A DNA stretch of 48,488 nt from Acidimicrobiales bacterium (GTDB lineage Bacteria > Actinomycetota > Acidimicrobiia > Acidimicrobiales > MedAcidi-G1). The DNA lies in NCBI GenBank assembly GCA_014237715.1, contig JAAZZG010000013.1, forward strand, positions 1-48,488, in the 5' to 3' direction. Of the stretch, positions 31,610-40,000 are shown piece by piece. The first letter of the stretch is position 1. Each line of letters begins with the position of its first letter. Under the pieces are notes generated by a model. It had not been told where the DNA came from and made no database searches. It saw only the letters and a program-made list of their open reading frames with translations. The position numbers and the translations under genes were made by a program.

Positions 31610-33120
31610 CAGGCTGCGCCCTTCTCCTGAACGGTGGCCCCACGGGCACTCTGGGCGGTGGCCGTATGGAGGGCTCCGGCGATCATCCAGACCACCAAGC
31701 CAGCCACGACAGCCAGTGAGCCGAGCATCGAGACCAGGTTCAGGGCGTCGACCCCGGAGTCCGGATTACCGGCTGCGGCGATGGTGACCCCGGTGAAGTC
31801 GTTCTGGTCGAGCAGGCCACTGATCAGGTCTGTAGCACTGCTCAGGACAACGCCGAGTGCGAGGGCCAGCCCACCGAGGAGGAACAGGCCGGGACGGGCG
31901 CCCGGGCCGACAATGTCATCACCCCAGTGGTGGAAGCCTGCACCTACTCCCAGGATGGCAGCACCGACTACAAAGGTGAAGTTGGCGCCTTCGACGGCGG
32001 TACCGAGCAGATCCAGTGGGGCGATGGCGTGCACGGCACCGATGACGGTGCCGACCACGACCAGCAGCACGGCCACCAGAGCCACTACGGCTTCGGCGGG
32101 GGGCTTTGAGCCCAGATTGGAGGCACCCCGGCGAAGCGTGTCGGCAACGCCACCGAGGATGGCCAGGGCGACCGGCACGATGGCGAAGGCGGCCACGACC
32201 GACAGCGCCTCTTCGCGGACCGGGGTACCCGGCGTGTCGAAGAAGGTCTGGGCGAAGGCCCCGAAGGATAGGAAGCCGAAGGCCGCCGTGGCCACCAGCA
32301 GGACGTCACGGTTGGACTGGGTGATCCCGGTGGCCCGCGCCAGGACGTCCAGGGCGATGCCGATGACCGGCAAGGCCAGCACATAGACAGCTGGATGGGT
32401 GAACATCCAAGAGAGCTGCTCCCAGATGGCGTCCTCGGCACCGAACCAGAGGGCCGGGCGACCCCGGAGGTCGACGTAGGCCAGCACCGTGTTGGCGGCC
32501 AGTACCGGCAGCATCCCCGTCCAGATCGTGGCGGCAACCAGCGTGGTCCAGGCGGTGAAGGGAAGGTCCCGGAGGCCCGTACCGGCGGCTCGACCGGAAA
32601 CGATGGTGGTCATCACGCAGACCGAGGCCAGCAGCAGGCCCCCGATGACCAGAAGCAGGCCCATGAGGGTCAGAGCGGTGGCCTGTCGTTGGCCGGCCCC
32701 ACCCGGGGTGCCGAGACCACCGTCGGCGAGGAATCCGGCAATGGTCATACCAGCGCCGATCAGCCAAGTCCAGCAGGCCAACGCGGCGGCCCGGGGAAAT
32801 AGCAGCGAACCGCCGCACTGACGGGGAACCACTGTGGTGGCGAGGCCCATCAATGCCGGCAGGACGCCGAGCAGCACCAGGGCGACCCGGTGAGCGGACC
32901 AGAACTGGAACATCTCGTCGGCCGACGAGAACACGTCCGCCGAGGCGAGGTCGAGTCGCTCGAAACCGACCAGCAGGCCGGCAATGGCCCCCAGGAGCAC
33001 CGACGTCATGCCACCGAAGCCCCACACCCGCGACAGGGTGTTCGGGTCAGTGGAGGTGACGGCCTCCTCGAGAGCAGTCGGGGATGGATCGGAGGCGGCG
33101 GCGGTATCAGTCGTCGTCAT
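31609..33120 (-). CDS. Degenerate subunit I-like heme-copper oxidase paralogue
   Basis: A 503-residue protein with about twelve predicted helices. It aligns with CtaD over several helices: SAHRVALVLLGVLPALMGLATTVVPRQ with the heme-ligand helix, WEQLSWMFTHPAVYVLALP with HPEVY, and VVGAAILGVGAGFHHWGDD with the HFHY helix. His77, His242 and Tyr246 are kept. The CuB His pair is replaced by Gln291–Thr292, and the HxH heme ligands by Ala379 and Phe381; the HPEVY Glu is Ala. It therefore should not form a heme a3–CuB centre. The start is the ATG at 33120; an upstream in-frame region has no homology. It is the first gene of the oxidase operon, and its reading frame is intact, so it is probably a functional accessory protein. 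Confidence 0.8.
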   Translation of the reverse strand: MTTTDTAAASDPSPTALEEAVTSTDPNTLSRVWGFGGMTSVLLGAIAGLLVGFERLDLASADVFSSADEMFQFWSAHRVALVLLGVLPALMGLATTVVPRQCGGSLLFPRAAALACWTWLIGAGMTIAGFLADGGLGTPGGAGQRQATALTLMGLLLVIGGLLLASVCVMTTIVSGRAAGTGLRDLPFTAWTTLVAATIWTGMLPVLAANTVLAYVDLRGRPALWFGAEDAIWEQLSWMFTHPAVYVLALPVIGIALDVLARATGITQSNRDVLLVATAAFGFLSFGAFAQTFFDTPGTPVREEALSVVAAFAIVPVALAILGGVADTLRRGASNLGSKPPAEAVVALVAVLLVVVGTVIGAVHAIAPLDLLGTAVEGANFTFVVGAAILGVGAGFHHWGDDIVGPGARPGLFLLGGLALALGVVLSSATDLISGLLDQNDFTGVTIAAAGNPDSGVDALNLVSMLGSLAVVAGLVVWMIAGALHTATAQSARGATVQEKGAA

Positions 33121-33328
33121 CGAAGCTTCTTCGTTCGGTGGGCTCGTGCGATGCCCTCGTGCAACGATCCGGAGAAGCCCGGACCACACGAGGCTAGGCG
33201 GATCGTCGGAGATTCCGGCGCCCGCACGCCCGGGCAATCTAGTCGGCCCCGGGTCGGCGATCTGACTTGAACGGAGAAAACCAGGCAGTACCCAGCGGGT
33301 CCCTCCAGTCCGGCAACCGGGCCTGATG

Positions 33329-34264
33329 TCAGACCAGGACGTCGACCACCATGGCTCCGAAGAGCAGGGTCAGGTAGGTGATCGAAAAGGAGAACAATCG
33401 CATCGCCGTTCGCTCGGTCGGGCGACGTCGGACCGCCTCCACCATGACCCCGAAGACCGCACCCAGGATCAGCGCCGAGACTAGGTACACGGCACCCATG
33501 TCGGCCACCGGCGAGAAGACCACGGTGAGCACGACCAAAACCACCGTGTAGAAGGCCATCTTTCGAACCGTCTCCTCGATGCTCACCACCGACGGAAGCA
33601 TGGGGACGGACGCCGCCTCGTAGTCATCCCGATACTTGATGGCCAGTGCCCAGAAGTGGGGTGGCGTCCAGAAGAAGATCAACAGGAACAGGACGACCGG
33701 TGACCACGCCAACGAGTTCGTCACCGCCGACCATCCGACCAGCACCGGTACGGCCCCTGCCGCCCCACCGATCACGATGTTCTGCGTCGTCGTGCGTTTG
33801 AGCCACAACGTGTACACGAACACGTAGAAGAAGGTGGCCGACACCGCCAACACTGCGCTCAGAAAGTTGACGGTGGCGAACAACCAGACAAAGGCGACCA
33901 CCTCGATGACCACGGCGAAGGTGAGTGCCGCCCGCGGCGACATGACGCCCCGTACCAGCGGACGATGCATGGTCCGCTCCATGAGGCTGTCAATGTCGCG
34001 ATCGACCACCATGTTCACGGCGTTGGCGCCACCCGCAGCCAACGTCCCGCCGACCATGGTGGCCACCATCAGCCAGACCGACGGCACACCGCGCTCGGCC
34101 ACGAACATGGTCGGCACCGTGGTGACCAGGAGGAGTTCAATAATCCTCGGCTTGGTGAGGGCCACGTAGCCCGCCAACTTCTGCCGTCGGGAGAACGGGC
34201 CACCAGTCACGGGGATCGGATCGCCGGAAGGGCCACCGTTGGGACGAGAAGAGTGGGCGCGCAC
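33329..34264 (-). CDS. ctaB: Protoheme IX farnesyltransferase (heme O synthase)
   Basis: A 311-residue UbiA-type membrane prenyltransferase that makes heme O from heme B. It has about nine helices. The first Asp-rich site is NAVNMVVDRDIDSLMERTMHRPLVRG, and the second conserved loop is FFWTPPHFWALAIKYRDDYEAASVPMLP. The GTG start is at 34264. Downstream on the same strand, after 208 bases, lies the oxidase operon that uses its product; ctaA at 35228 performs the next step. Confidence 0.95.
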   Translation of the reverse strand: MRAHSSRPNGGPSGDPIPVTGGPFSRRQKLAGYVALTKPRIIELLLVTTVPTMFVAERGVPSVWLMVATMVGGTLAAGGANAVNMVVDRDIDSLMERTMHRPLVRGVMSPRAALTFAVVIEVVAFVWLFATVNFLSAVLAVSATFFYVFVYTLWLKRTTTQNIVIGGAAGAVPVLVGWSAVTNSLAWSPVVLFLLIFFWTPPHFWALAIKYRDDYEAASVPMLPSVVSIEETVRKMAFYTVVLVVLTVVFSPVADMGAVYLVSALILGAVFGVMVEAVRRRPTERTAMRLFSFSITYLTLLFGAMVVDVLV

Positions 34265-34309
34265 CGGCTCAGGCTAGGAGGTGGGCCGGTCCATCCGAAC
34301 CGCGTCCGG

Positions 34310-35152
34310 TCAACCGAGCAGCCAGTCCGCCGGCGTCGGGCCCTCCGGGAACAGCCGGCTCTGGAAGCGTCGCATCCCACCCAACCACCGGTCGACATCA
34401 TCGCCTTTCCGGCGAACGTATTCCGCGACGTTCGGATGGGGGAGCACGTGGAACCGCCCGTCGGCCAGGGCCTCGACGACCGTGTCGGCGAGCTCGGCAG
34501 CGGTGAGCACGCCATCGACGGCCGCCGCTCCCGATGGTCCCTCGCCAGGCATCAGGTCGGCCGTCGGGCTGTTGGTGGTGATGTTGGTGGCCACGGCCTG
34601 TGGGCATAGAACCGACACCCCAATCCCGCGGTCCCCGTACGTCACACTGATCCACTCGGCCAGGGACACCGCAGCGTTCTTGGTGACCGAATAGTGGAGC
34701 GACCCGATCTGGGTCAGCAGCCCAGCCGCCGAGGAAGTGTTGAGTAGATGACCGCCACCGTTGGCCACCATGTGGGGAATGGCATGACGGGCCGCGTACA
34801 GGTGGGCCATGACGTGCACGCCGAACATGCGATGCATCTCTTCATCTGGGGCCTCGAGGCCACCCACCGTGACGTACCCGGCATTGGACGCCACCAGATC
34901 GATCCGGCCATGGCGTTCCACCGTCCCGTCAACTAGCGCCTTCACCGATACCTCGTCAGCCACGTCGCAGGTGACCGGCTCACAGGGCGTGCCGGCCGCC
35001 GACACCCGTTCGGCCAGGGCCTCGATGCCGGCCGAATCCCGATCGGCGGCCACCAGAGCTCGCGCCCCTTCAGCCGCGAACCGTTCGACCATGGCCTCAC
35101 CGATGCCGCTCGCGGCACCGGTCACCACCACCACTGCATCACGAATCTGCAT
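34310..35152 (-). CDS. Short-chain dehydrogenase/reductase
   Basis: A 280-residue classical SDR. The NAD(P) motif is VVTGAASGIGEAM, followed by CDVAD, the strand NAGYVTVGG, the catalytic Ser in LLNTSSAAGLL, and the YSVTK active site. The C-terminal part (RFHVLPHPNVAEYVRRKGDDVDRWLGGMRRFQ) is typical of a broad oxidoreductase subgroup of unknown substrates. ATG 35152 has GGAG seven bases upstream; ATG 35164 would add four residues. It lies between ctaB and ctaA, but nothing in it suggests a heme role. Confidence 0.88.
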   Translation of the reverse strand: MQIRDAVVVVTGAASGIGEAMVERFAAEGARALVAADRDSAGIEALAERVSAAGTPCEPVTCDVADEVSVKALVDGTVERHGRIDLVASNAGYVTVGGLEAPDEEMHRMFGVHVMAHLYAARHAIPHMVANGGGHLLNTSSAAGLLTQIGSLHYSVTKNAAVSLAEWISVTYGDRGIGVSVLCPQAVATNITTNSPTADLMPGEGPSGAAAVDGVLTAAELADTVVEALADGRFHVLPHPNVAEYVRRKGDDVDRWLGGMRRFQSRLFPEGPTPADWLLG

Positions 35153-35227
35153 CGAGTTCTCCATGACCGCGGATCCTAGATATCTGTCCTGCTCGTACCC
35201 TCCACGGCCGCTCGTAGCCTCAGGGGC

Positions 35228-36160
35228 GTGACGGCCGACGCCACGGACCCTCAAGCCTCCCCCCGCAGGCTCTCCCCCGACGCCTACCGCCGTATCTGCG
35301 GGGTGGCGCTCGTCTTGCTGGCCGCAATCGTGGTCACCGGCGCCGCGGTCCGTCTCACCGGGTCGGGCCTTGGATGCTCGGACTGGCCAACCTGTGAGCA
35401 GGACCGGTTGGTTCCCGAGGCCGAGTTCCACGGCTGGGTGGAGTTCGGCAACCGGCTGATCACCGGGCTGGTCTCGGTGGCGGTGATCGCCGCCGTGCTG
35501 GGCTCGATGGCCCGAACTTCCCGGCGTGTGGACCTTCTGCGATGGTCTTGGGGGCTGGTGGCTGGCGTGATCGGCCAGGTGGTGCTGGGCGGCATCGTGG
35601 TGCTCAGTCACCTGAACCCGTGGCTGGTGTTAGGCCACTTCGCCCTGTCGATGGTGCTGGTGTGGAACGCCGTGGTGCTCCACCACCTGGCTGGCGACCA
35701 TGCACGCGTGTCGTCGGCTGTGCTTCCGGCCGTTCGTCGCCGGACCCGATCACTCACTGCCCTACTCGCCGGGTTGGCCGTGGTGGTCCTGTCCACTGGG
35801 ACGCTGGTCACCGGTACCGGCCCGCACGCCGGGAGTCAAGACGACCCGATTTCCCGGCTTCCATTCTCCATTCGGGAGGTGGCCCGTGTCCACGGGGCCA
35901 TGGTGGTCATCGTCCTCCTGGTAGTCGTGGCACTCGTGGCGCACGCTCGACGGGAGCCACCCGGGCAGCCGCTGGTTCGTGCTGTTCGTTGGCTGGTCGC
36001 CGTGGTGGCTGCCCAGGCGATCATCGGATGGACCCAGTACTTCACCGGGGTTCCGGTGGTTCTCGTAGGCCTGCACGTGGCAGGGGCCACCGCGTTTTGG
36101 ATGGTCGTCGTCAAGCTCCGGTTGCTGGCCACCGCTACTCCACCCGAGGTGGCCCGATGA
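35228..36160 (+). CDS. ctaA: Heme A synthase
   Basis: A 310-residue eight-helix membrane protein of the CtaA/COX15 family, which oxidises the C8 methyl of heme O to give heme A. Visible features are [23 protein letters not shown] with its cysteine pair, [13 protein letters not shown] with a conserved Glu and His/Asn site, [18 protein letters not shown] with a His pair, and the second-half [12 protein letters not shown] and [13 protein letters not shown]. The GTG start is at 35228. It is divergent from the SDR gene and coupled to clpS by an ATGA overlap. Confidence 0.93.
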   Translation: MTADATDPQASPRRLSPDAYRRICGVALVLLAAIVVTGAAVRLTGSGLGCSDWPTCEQDRLVPEAEFHGWVEFGNRLITGLVSVAVIAAVLGSMARTSRRVDLLRWSWGLVAGVIGQVVLGGIVVLSHLNPWLVLGHFALSMVLVWNAVVLHHLAGDHARVSSAVLPAVRRRTRSLTALLAGLAVVVLSTGTLVTGTGPHAGSQDDPISRLPFSIREVARVHGAMVVIVLLVVVALVAHARREPPGQPLVRAVRWLVAVVAAQAIIGWTQYFTGVPVVLVGLHVAGATAFWMVVVKLRLLATATPPEVAR

Positions 36161-36471
36161 GCCCGGCTCCCGTCGAGGTCGACCAGCCGGGCGTGGACTA
36201 CGGGCTCGACCGGGAACTCGATGACGACGTGGCAGCCGACCGACCGTGGATCGTGCTGGTGTGGAACGACCCGATCAACCTGATGTCGTACGTGTCGTTC
36301 GTGTTCCAGAAGGTCTTCGGCTATTCCCGCGAGAAGGCCGACCGGTTGATGATGGACGTCCACCACAAGGGCCGGGCGGTGGTATCGGGCGGCGCCCGGG
36401 AGAAGGCCGAGATGGACGTCTTCCGCCTCCACGAACACGGCCTGTGGGCCACCCTTCAGCAGGACGACTGA
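36157..36471 (+). CDS. clpS: ATP-dependent Clp protease adaptor ClpS
   Basis: A 104-residue adaptor that delivers N-degron substrates to the ClpA/ClpC–ClpP protease. The conserved core is [47 protein letters not shown], containing the N-degron pocket residues. The ATG overlaps the ctaA stop. It is followed by a DUF2017 gene, a common actinobacterial neighbour. Confidence 0.94.
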   Translation: MSPAPVEVDQPGVDYGLDRELDDDVAADRPWIVLVWNDPINLMSYVSFVFQKVFGYSREKADRLMMDVHHKGRAVVSGGAREKAEMDVFRLHEHGLWATLQQDD

Positions 36472-36526
36472 GTAGTGGAGACGGAAACCATGCGTCTGCG
36501 GACCCGATGTTCCTGAAGAGAAACCC

Positions 36527-37000
36527 ATGTTCCTGAGAAAAAGGGTCCCCCGGGCCCTGAAGCGTGAAGGCGACCGGACAACGATCCTGCTCGGCGAGGA
36601 GGAGCGGGCACTACTGGTCGACCTGGCCGAACAGTTCCGGTCGGTACTAGCAGCCGACAACGACCCGGACCTCCGACGGCTCTACCCGGCGGCCTACGCC
36701 GACGACGCCGAACGGGACGCCGACTATGCCGGCCTCGTCCACGACGACCTGCTCGGCACACGCCTCAACGCCGTGGACGGTCTCATCAGATCGGCCGCCG
36801 CCGAGTCCATCGACAACGAAGAGCTCGCCGCCTGGATGCAGGTCCTCAACGGGTTGCGTCTTCTCCTAGGCACGCGCCTGGACGTTTCCGAGGAGGACGA
36901 GTTCGACCCCCAGGCAGCGGACGCCCCAACCCGGGCGCTCCTGGCCTGGCTGGGCTTCGTGCTCGAAGAGGCCGTGGAGTCGGCCGCGGCAGGTCTCTGA
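36527..37000 (+). CDS. DUF2017 family protein
   Basis: A 157-residue, largely helical acidic protein typical of DUF2017, found beside clpS in actinobacteria. Visible segments are TTILLGEEERALLVDLAEQFRSVL, LRRLYPAAYADDAERDADYAGL, and ALLAWLGFVLEEAVESA. Its function is unknown. The start is uncertain in one respect: ATGTTCCTGA occurs at 36507 and again at 36527, in different frames; only the second is in frame with the gene. The first opens a nine-codon frame that ends across the true start, which might couple translation. Confidence 0.85.
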   Translation: MFLRKRVPRALKREGDRTTILLGEEERALLVDLAEQFRSVLAADNDPDLRRLYPAAYADDAERDADYAGLVHDDLLGTRLNAVDGLIRSAAAESIDNEELAAWMQVLNGLRLLLGTRLDVSEEDEFDPQAADAPTRALLAWLGFVLEEAVESAAAGL

Positions 37001-37072
37001 TCAACCAGCGTCCAGCACGTGACGCGTCCCGGAGGGTCGCTGGTAACGTGACCCCGCTCTCAGCGAGGTCCG

Positions 37073-37145
37073 GCCCCCATCGTCCAGCGGCCTAGGACGC
37101 CTGCCTTTCACGCAGGTAACACGGGTTCGAATCCCGTTGGGGGTG
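37073..37145 (+). tRNA. tRNA-Glu (UUC)
   Basis: A 73-base cloverleaf. The acceptor stem GCCCCCA pairs with TGGGGGT at 37138–37144. The anticodon loop CTTTCAC gives UUC, and the T arm is ACGGGTTCGAATCCCGT. No CCA is encoded. It is the first of three clustered tRNAs. Confidence 0.95.
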
Positions 37146-37176
37146 CGAAGGCGGTACGACTCTTGTCGGACCACCT

Positions 37177-37251
37177 GGTCCTGTGGTGCAGTTTGGAGTG
37201 CACGCCGGCCTGTCAAGCCGGAGGTCGCGGGTTCAAATCCCGTCAGGACCG
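37177..37251 (+). tRNA. tRNA-Asp (GUC)
   Basis: A 75-base cloverleaf. The acceptor stem GGTCCTG pairs with CAGGACC at 37244–37250, and the anticodon loop CTGTCAA gives GUC. The discriminator is G, and CCA is encoded at 37252–37254. Confidence 0.95.
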
Positions 37252-37258
37252 CCACCGT

Positions 37259-37280
37259 CGCTCGCCCTCCGGGGCGAGCG
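37259..37280 (+). terminator. Hairpin between tRNA-Asp and tRNA-Phe
   Basis: CGCTCGCCC (37259–37267) and GGGCGAGCG (37272–37280) form a perfect 9-bp stem with a four-base loop. It could be a processing or termination hairpin; no T-tract follows. Confidence 0.45.
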
Positions 37281-37286
37281 GTGCAC

Positions 37287-37359
37287 GGTCGGGTAGCTCA
37301 GTTGGCAGAGCGTCCGCCTGAAAAGCGGAAGGTCACCGGATCGACGCCGGTCCCGACCA
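37287..37359 (+). tRNA. tRNA-Phe (GAA)
   Basis: A 73-base cloverleaf. The acceptor stem GGTCGGG pairs with CCCGACC at 37352–37358, and the anticodon loop CTGAAAA gives GAA. The T loop reads GGATCGACGCC, with A in place of the usual second T of TTC. The CCA end is encoded at 37360–37362. Confidence 0.94.
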
Positions 37360-37364
37360 CCACC

Positions 37365-37392
37365 AGAAGCCCGCCCCCGGGGCGGGTCTTCT
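37365..37392 (+). terminator. Terminator-like hairpin after tRNA-Phe
   Basis: AGAAG-CCCGCC faces GGCGGG-T-CTTCT around a short GC loop, forming a long GC-rich stem a few bases after the tRNA-Phe CCA end. There is no T-tract. It probably ends the tRNA transcript before the phosphatase gene at 37424. Confidence 0.6.
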
Positions 37393-37423
37393 GCGTTCCC
37401 GACGAACCGTCTATCTTCCGAGC

Positions 37424-38227
37424 ATGGCTGAAACTCCCGACGCACGGATCGTCGTCGCATCATCGAACCTACGGGACCTCGGAGGGCTGACCACTTCCGA
37501 CGGGCACACCGTGCGGACCGGACAACTGTTCCGGTCAGGCCACCTTTGCGACCTGGGCGACGCCGACCGGGCGATAGTCAGATCCCTCGGGCTACAGACC
37601 ATCGTGGACCTCCGACGACCCGCCGAGGCCGACGTCAAACCTCACCCCGATCTACCCAGCGTTGACGTCGTCGGCATCTCGGTATCCAGCGACGACAACG
37701 AATTCGCCGTAGTGGCCAACGCCATGCTCGACCCTCAGGCCGAACCCCTGGGACCGGATCACATCACCAACTACTTCCGGACGCTGGTGACCGACCACAT
37801 CGATCGCTACCGACCAGTGTTCGACCTGGCCACCGACCCGGACCGCCAGCCACTGCTCTTCAACTGCACGGCCGGCAAGGACCGCACCGGGGTGGTGGCC
37901 GCCGTCCTTCTGCGGATCCTCGGGATCGACGACGACCTGGTGATGGCCGACTATCTACTGTCCAACGAGGTCCGCCGCTCTTGGATCGAGACAGCCAAGG
38001 TCGACCACCGGCAGCGCATTGCCCACCACCTCGGAATCACTCCCGCCGAGGTCCCCGAGGAACGGATGGCATCGTCCCGGGCCCTGCTGTACTGCCGCGA
38101 GGACTACCTCCGCGCGGTCCTCGACACCGCTGAGGCCCGATGGGGTTCGTGGGACGGCTTCGTGGCCGACGGCCTCTGCCTCGACGAGGCCCGCCTCGCC
38201 GCCTTCCGAACATCCCTGCTCTACTGA
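37424..38227 (+). CDS. Tyrosine/serine protein phosphatase (PtpB-like)
   Basis: A 267-residue phosphatase of the DSP-like tyrosine phosphatase family that includes mycobacterial PtpB. The signature is FNCTAGKDRTGVVAAVLL with nucleophile Cys148 and Arg154. The N-terminal NLRDLGGLTTSDGHTVRTGQLFRSGHL is also family-typical. Members remove phosphate from protein tyrosine or from phosphoinositides; here the substrate is unknown. It has no signal peptide. It stands after the tRNA cluster and is followed after 38 bases by the PEP-mobile-domain gene. Confidence 0.88.
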   Translation: MAETPDARIVVASSNLRDLGGLTTSDGHTVRTGQLFRSGHLCDLGDADRAIVRSLGLQTIVDLRRPAEADVKPHPDLPSVDVVGISVSSDDNEFAVVANAMLDPQAEPLGPDHITNYFRTLVTDHIDRYRPVFDLATDPDRQPLLFNCTAGKDRTGVVAAVLLRILGIDDDLVMADYLLSNEVRRSWIETAKVDHRQRIAHHLGITPAEVPEERMASSRALLYCREDYLRAVLDTAEARWGSWDGFVADGLCLDEARLAAFRTSLLY

Positions 38228-38265
38228 GTGGGCGGCATCGACCAACTGCCATCCGGAGGAAACCG

Positions 38266-39978
38266 ATGACGAACGCCTGGTTCATGGACGACGAGCCCTC
38301 GGAGTCGTTCCCGATCTACACCCGAGGAAACGTGGGGGAGGTCTTTCCCGACCCCGTCTCGCCCCTCACGGCGGACCACACCTGGCACGGGGCCGGAAAC
38401 CATGGCCTGCTGGGTTTCATGACCCGGTTTACCATCGACGCCGACGAACTCGACCCCGGGCAGAAGACCATGTTCGAGATCTTCGGCGGCTACATGTTCC
38501 TGAACCTCAGCGTGGCCCGGCTCATGGGCGCCCGCTCGTCGGGCATGACCCCCGAACTAGTCGATCTGGGCTTCTTCGGTACCGGCGCCTCACTGCCGCC
38601 CTACGTGGCGCGACCCAAGGACGGCGACCCAGCGATCACCCAGCGGGTCGACGGGATGATGTTCGGCTGGATGACCGCCACCAGGGCCCCCGAGGTGGCA
38701 GCCCAAGCGGCCGAGGTGGCCGACATCGTGGCCAACCGACCCAACCTCTCGACAGCAACCGATGCCGACCTGGTGGCCCGAACCCGCGAGATGCCCCCGG
38801 TGTTCAGCCGCCTTTTCGCCACCCATTCGGAAGCCAGCGCCGCGGCGAGCGTGGTCATGGGTGCCCTCACGGTGGCCGCTCTGGGTGTCGGCAAGCCGGG
38901 GCTGGACCTTCGGATCGCCGGAGGCCTGGGTGGCGTGGCATCCGCCGAACCCAGCGATGTGCTTTGGGATCTGGGCCGCCTGGTGGCCGCCTCACCGGAG
39001 TTGACGGCGGCATTCGACGACGGCCTCGACGGGCTGACCGACCGGCTCCAGCGTCTCGGCCCGGCGGCCACCGACTTCCTCACTGGATTCGCCGACTTCA
39101 CCACAACCTACGGAAGCCGCGGCCCCAACGAATGGGAGCTCCGTTCCAGGACCTGGGAGACCCATCCGGAACTCCCGCTGGCCCTCGTCGACCGAATGCG
39201 ATTCTCACCGGACTCCGACGACCCGTCGACGACGCGGGCGGCCGCCCACCAACGATCAGGCGAAGCGCTCGAACTGCTGCAGTCAATGGTGGCCGACAAC
39301 GAGGAGGCGGCAGGCACTCTGGCCATCGCCGTGCCGGCTGCCCGAGCGTGGATCCCGGCCCGTGAACAGTGCAAGGCCACCATCGTGCGGATCATCCACG
39401 AAGTCCGACTCGCCGCCCGGGAACTGGGGCGTCGCATGGCCGCCGACGGTCGCCTGACCGACGCCGATCACGTGTTCATGCTTCGCGACGCCGAAATGGA
39501 AGCCGCCCTGAACGGCGATATGGCCGAGACGGCGGCCACCCGCCAGGCCGACTACCTCTCCCTCTTTGAGGTGCAGCCGCCCTACTGGTTCGCCGGTGAG
39601 GTGCCCAAGTTCGGCCTGCGGTCCGAGGCCACGGTCGTCGAAGGACCCTCGAAGACGATCCTCCAGGGCATGGGGGGCAGCGCCGGCACCGTCGAGGGCC
39701 TGGCCCGGGTGGTGCTCGACCCATCGGACCCGCTGACCCTCGAACCGGGCGAGATCCTGGTAGCCCCGATCACCGATCCGTCATGGACGCCGTTGTTCGT
39801 ACCGGCCGCCGGAGTGGTGGTCGACGTGGGCGCCGTGATGAGCCACGCGGTGATCGTGAGCCGCGAACTGGGCATCCCGTGCGTGGTGTCAGCCGTCGGT
39901 GCCACGACGCGGATCTCCGACGGGGCCCGCATCCGGGTCAACGGCGACACCGGCACCGTCACCATTCTTCAGGACTAA
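38266..39978 (+). CDS. PEP-utilising mobile-domain protein lacking an ATP-grasp domain
   Basis: A 570-residue protein. The last 90 residues are a PEP-utiliser phosphohistidine domain: EPGEILVAPITDPSWTPLFVPAAGVVVDVGAVMSH, then AVIVSRELGIPCVV, with the His of SHAVIVSRELGIP as the expected phospho-acceptor. The preceding roughly 470 residues are helical (TTYGSRGPNEWELRSRTWE is typical) and resemble the central domain of rifampin phosphotransferases and related PEP synthase-like proteins. The N-terminal ATP-grasp domain of those enzymes is missing, and no such domain is encoded next to it. GGAGGA precedes ATG 38266. A partner ATP-grasp protein elsewhere, or a non-catalytic role, must be supposed. 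Confidence 0.82.
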   Translation: MTNAWFMDDEPSESFPIYTRGNVGEVFPDPVSPLTADHTWHGAGNHGLLGFMTRFTIDADELDPGQKTMFEIFGGYMFLNLSVARLMGARSSGMTPELVDLGFFGTGASLPPYVARPKDGDPAITQRVDGMMFGWMTATRAPEVAAQAAEVADIVANRPNLSTATDADLVARTREMPPVFSRLFATHSEASAAASVVMGALTVAALGVGKPGLDLRIAGGLGGVASAEPSDVLWDLGRLVAASPELTAAFDDGLDGLTDRLQRLGPAATDFLTGFADFTTTYGSRGPNEWELRSRTWETHPELPLALVDRMRFSPDSDDPSTTRAAAHQRSGEALELLQSMVADNEEAAGTLAIAVPAARAWIPAREQCKATIVRIIHEVRLAARELGRRMAADGRLTDADHVFMLRDAEMEAALNGDMAETAATRQADYLSLFEVQPPYWFAGEVPKFGLRSEATVVEGPSKTILQGMGGSAGTVEGLARVVLDPSDPLTLEPGEILVAPITDPSWTPLFVPAAGVVVDVGAVMSHAVIVSRELGIPCVVSAVGATTRISDGARIRVNGDTGTVTILQD

Positions 39979-40000
39979 GTCGGCCTCCGAACGGCTGGCC

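Noticed and set aside
38019..39365. A 448-codon plus-strand frame across the phosphatase and PEP-mobile genes
   Set aside because: It is rich in Arg, Pro and Gly, has no homology signal, and runs through two real genes in another frame.
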